Origin: Verrucomicrobiota bacterium
Lineage (GTDB): Bacteria > Verrucomicrobiota > Verrucomicrobiia > Limisphaerales > JAHEOI01
Length of the DNA stretch: 7,897 nt
Direction: 5' to 3'
Assembly: GCA_018610125.1 (NCBI GenBank)
Contig: JAHEOI010000064.1
Coordinates: 1 to 7,897 of the forward strand
Part shown: piece by piece, positions 6,092 to 7,897 of the stretch
Layout of the letters: each line of letters begins with the position of its first letter
Position numbering within the stretch: the first letter of the stretch is position 1
The notes under the pieces: model-generated
What the model saw: the letters and a program-made list of their open reading frames with translations, nothing else
The model's database searches: none
Told to the model about the DNA's origin: nothing
Position numbers and translations under genes: made by a program

Positions 6092-7294
6092 ATGATCTGG
6101 GTCGCAAAACGAATTTTTGGAGCATTGCTGGTGCTTGCGCTGGGCTGCTTGGCTCAACCGGCGGCGGAAGCGAGTGCGCCGGCCAACCCTTCTCCTTCGA
6201 GTGCAAAGGCCGATGCGGGAAGTTGGCCGATGTTCCGGGGTGGCCAAGGCTTGCTGGGGACCTCATCCGCGAGCCTTGGGGACGACCTGGAGCTTGCTTG
6301 GCGCTTTGAGACAGGGGCCCCTGTCAAATCGTCACCCGCTGTTGTGAATGGCGTCGCTTACGTTGGCTCCGCCGATCAACATCTCTACGCCGTCGACCTT
6401 GAAACGGGCAAAAAGTTGTGGCGATTCGAGACCGGGGGTGCGATTGAATCGTCTCCTTTGGTGAAAGAGGGCACGGTCTTTGTCGGATCTGCCGATGGAT
6501 TCCTTTATGCGATCGATGCCGAAACCGGCGAGCTCCTATGGCGGTTTAAAACCGGCGCCAAGATCTTGAGCTCGCCGAACTGGATTGCGGCCCCGGATCG
6601 AGATGGATTTCGGGTCCTTATCGGGAGCTACGACTTCAAGCTCTATTGCCTGGATGCCGCGACCGGAAAGAAGGTATGGGATTACAAGAGCGATAACTAC
6701 ATTAATGGCTCGGCCGCGGTCGCCAATGGCAAAACCGCGTTCGGCGGGTGTGACGCGATCTTACATGTGATTTCGCTCACGACGGGCAAAAAGTTAAAGG
6801 AGGTCGAGGTCGGGGCTTACATCGCGGCTTCGGTCGCGTTGCGCGAACGCCATGCGTATGTCGGGCATTACGGCAACGCCGTTGTCGGGATCGACATGAA
6901 GGCGGGCAAGATTGAGTGGACTTACAAAGACCGTCCGTTTCCGTATTTTTCCTCACCCGCGGTTACCGAGAAACGTGTTATCTTTGGAGGACGGGACAAA
7001 CGCGTCCATTGTGTCGCTCGAGAGACGGGCAAGCCGATGTGGACCTTCCAAACCCTTGGGCAGGTCGACAGTTCGCCCGTCGTGACGGCAAATGATAAGG
7101 TTGTGGTTGGGTCCGATGATGGTCGGGTCTATATGATTTCTCTGACGACCGGGAAAAAGATCTGGTCTTTTGAGATTGGCGAAGGGGTCCGGAGCTCTCC
7201 CGCGGTGATTGACGGGAAGCTGCTGATTGGCGCCGATGATGGCTATCTATACGCCTTTCAGACGGGGGCGACAAAGCAATCGCAAACAGAATAA
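6092..7294 (+). CDS. Secreted eight-bladed PQQ-like beta-propeller protein
   Basis: A 400-residue exported protein of the PQQ/BamB-like propeller superfamily. Counting from ATG 6092, a basic start (K6, R7) is followed by the hydrophobic run FGALLVLALGCLA, then a low-complexity Ala/Pro/Ser linker and SWPMFRGG (44-51). Eight repeats of about 40 residues follow, starting near 70, 110, 150, 196, 236, 276, 317 and 358. Most have the W-x-F-x-T-G ... SSP-V ... V-GS-D-LYA-D--TGK- pattern. Blades 4 and 5 are the least regular; blade 5 lacks its leading Trp. No dehydrogenase domain or PQQ-ligand set is evident, so a scaffold or binding role is more likely than quinoprotein enzyme activity. Cleavage could be by signal peptidase I after AEASA, or at Cys19 as a lipoprotein, although ALGC is a poor lipobox. 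TTG 6011, ATG 6047 and ATG 6071 are in-frame alternatives that place extra residues before the signal sequence. Probably co-transcribed with the next gene. Function unknown. Confidence 0.88.
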   Translation: MIWVAKRIFGALLVLALGCLAQPAAEASAPANPSPSSAKADAGSWPMFRGGQGLLGTSSASLGDDLELAWRFETGAPVKSSPAVVNGVAYVGSADQHLYAVDLETGKKLWRFETGGAIESSPLVKEGTVFVGSADGFLYAIDAETGELLWRFKTGAKILSSPNWIAAPDRDGFRVLIGSYDFKLYCLDAATGKKVWDYKSDNYINGSAAVANGKTAFGGCDAILHVISLTTGKKLKEVEVGAYIAASVALRERHAYVGHYGNAVVGIDMKAGKIEWTYKDRPFPYFSSPAVTEKRVIFGGRDKRVHCVARETGKPMWTFQTLGQVDSSPVVTANDKVVVGSDDGRVYMISLTTGKKIWSFEIGEGVRSSPAVIDGKLLIGADDGYLYAFQTGATKQSQTE

Positions 7295-7317
7295 CAGGAA
7301 AAGAAAGGCGAGAATGT

Positions 7318-7897
7318 ATGAGCAGCACGCTGACGGAAGAAAAGCCGTTGCAAGAAGCGCCTGAGCAAAACGAGACGACAGCGGGCAATTACTTTATTTC
7401 GAATTACCCGCCCTTCTCGTTCTGGAAACCGGAATTCAATGACGATCTCTTGTCGGCCTTGGAATCGCCTCCCGAAGATGACCGCTCGCTCGGCATGTAC
7501 CTCCATATCCCGTTTTGCCGCAAGCGTTGTCATTTCTGCTATTTCAAGGTGTACACCGACAAGGATGCGACCGCGATCAAGGGCTACATCCAAGGGGCGT
7601 TGAAAGAGCTCGGTCTTTACGCGAACAAGCCGTATTTTCAAGGGCGCAAGCCTTCCTTTGTCTATTTTGGCGGCGGGACACCATCCTACCTTTCGGCCAA
7701 CCAGCTCCGGCGATTGACCGACGGTCTGAAGTCATACATGCCTTGGGACGAGGTGGAGGAAGTCACGTTTGAGTGTGAGCCCGGGACGCTGAGCGAAAGC
7801 AAGCTAAAGGCGCTGCGCGAAATGGGGGTTACCCGGCTAAGCTTGGGCGTCGAGAATTTTAATGAGCACTTGCTCGAGGTCAATGGCCGGGCCCACC
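7318..7897 (+). CDS. HemN/HemW-like radical SAM protein, 3' truncated
   Basis: First 193 codons of a radical SAM protein related to oxygen-independent coproporphyrinogen III oxidase (HemN) and the haem chaperone HemW; the gene runs off the window. The ATG at 7318 is preceded by AAAGG at 7304-7308, nine bases upstream, and lies 23 bp after the propeller gene, so the pair is probably an operon. A polar 22-residue lead is followed by GNYFISNYPPFSFW (23-36), then MYLHIPFCRKRCHFCYF (60-76) with cluster cysteines C67, C71 and C74, YFGGGTPSYLS (116-126) and ECEPGTLSE, all usual in this group. HemN itself has a fourth cysteine just after the cluster (CxxxCxxCxC); here that position is Phe, as in HemW-like members. 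The protein is therefore probably not a classical HemN oxidase. It may be a HemW-like haem-binding protein or a radical SAM enzyme for another substrate. The missing C-terminal part would help decide. Confidence 0.85.
   Translation, partial: MSSTLTEEKPLQEAPEQNETTAGNYFISNYPPFSFWKPEFNDDLLSALESPPEDDRSLGMYLHIPFCRKRCHFCYFKVYTDKDATAIKGYIQGALKELGLYANKPYFQGRKPSFVYFGGGTPSYLSANQLRRLTDGLKSYMPWDEVEEVTFECEPGTLSESKLKALREMGVTRLSLGVENFNEHLLEVNGRAH

Overview
The window reads as a chromosomal segment from a GC-rich Gram-negative-type bacterium. Verrucomicrobiota, or a relative in the PVC group, is my best guess. The guess rests on futalosine-pathway menaquinone genes beside a PQQ-type beta-propeller protein opening with SWPMFRGG, on the protein style of the HemN-like gene, and on an intergenic palindromic repeat (AGCCCTGAAAGGGCGAA...AGCCCGGGGC type) that I associate with PVC genomes. 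This is inference from memory, not a database result.

Layout. From 94 to 1032 (+) lies a metallo-beta-lactamase-fold hydrolase of the NAPE-PLD/UlaG-like group. It converges on a minus-strand set, read right to left: ubiX (4958-4398), an intergenic block of about 300 bp, mqnP (4093-3143), mqnE (3146-1980) and mqnA (1935-1108). mqnP and mqnE overlap by ATGA; mqnE and mqnA are 44 bp apart. On the plus strand, only 14 bp from the ubiX start, begins an NAD-dependent sugar-nucleotide epimerase/dehydratase (4973-5983). It is followed by a secreted eight-bladed PQQ-like beta-propeller protein (6092-7294) and, 23 bp on, the first 193 codons of a HemN/HemW-type radical SAM protein that runs off the window (7318-7897).

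How the genes work together. MqnA dehydrates chorismate to 3-[(1-carboxyvinyl)oxy]benzoate and MqnE couples that product to SAM to form aminofutalosine. Later in the pathway MqnP prenylates the carboxylated naphthoate core. UbiX makes the prenylated FMN cofactor needed by a UbiD-type decarboxylase. The minus-strand set therefore supplies the first two steps and part of the tail of the futalosine route to menaquinone. MqnB, MqnC, MqnD and the UbiD-like decarboxylase are not in the window.

The least ordinary stretch is 4094-4397, between ubiX and mqnP. It holds ten tandem heptamers (AGCCCTA/AGCCCTT) whose complementary strand has a G-quadruplex pattern, a palindromic repeat block, and a near-perfect Shine-Dalgarno sequence just after ubiX with no start codon to serve. 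Together these suggest repeat DNA inserted into a formerly compact ubiX-mqnP junction. I found no clear undescribed multi-gene system; the propeller/radical SAM pair at the right edge is the best candidate for unknown function.
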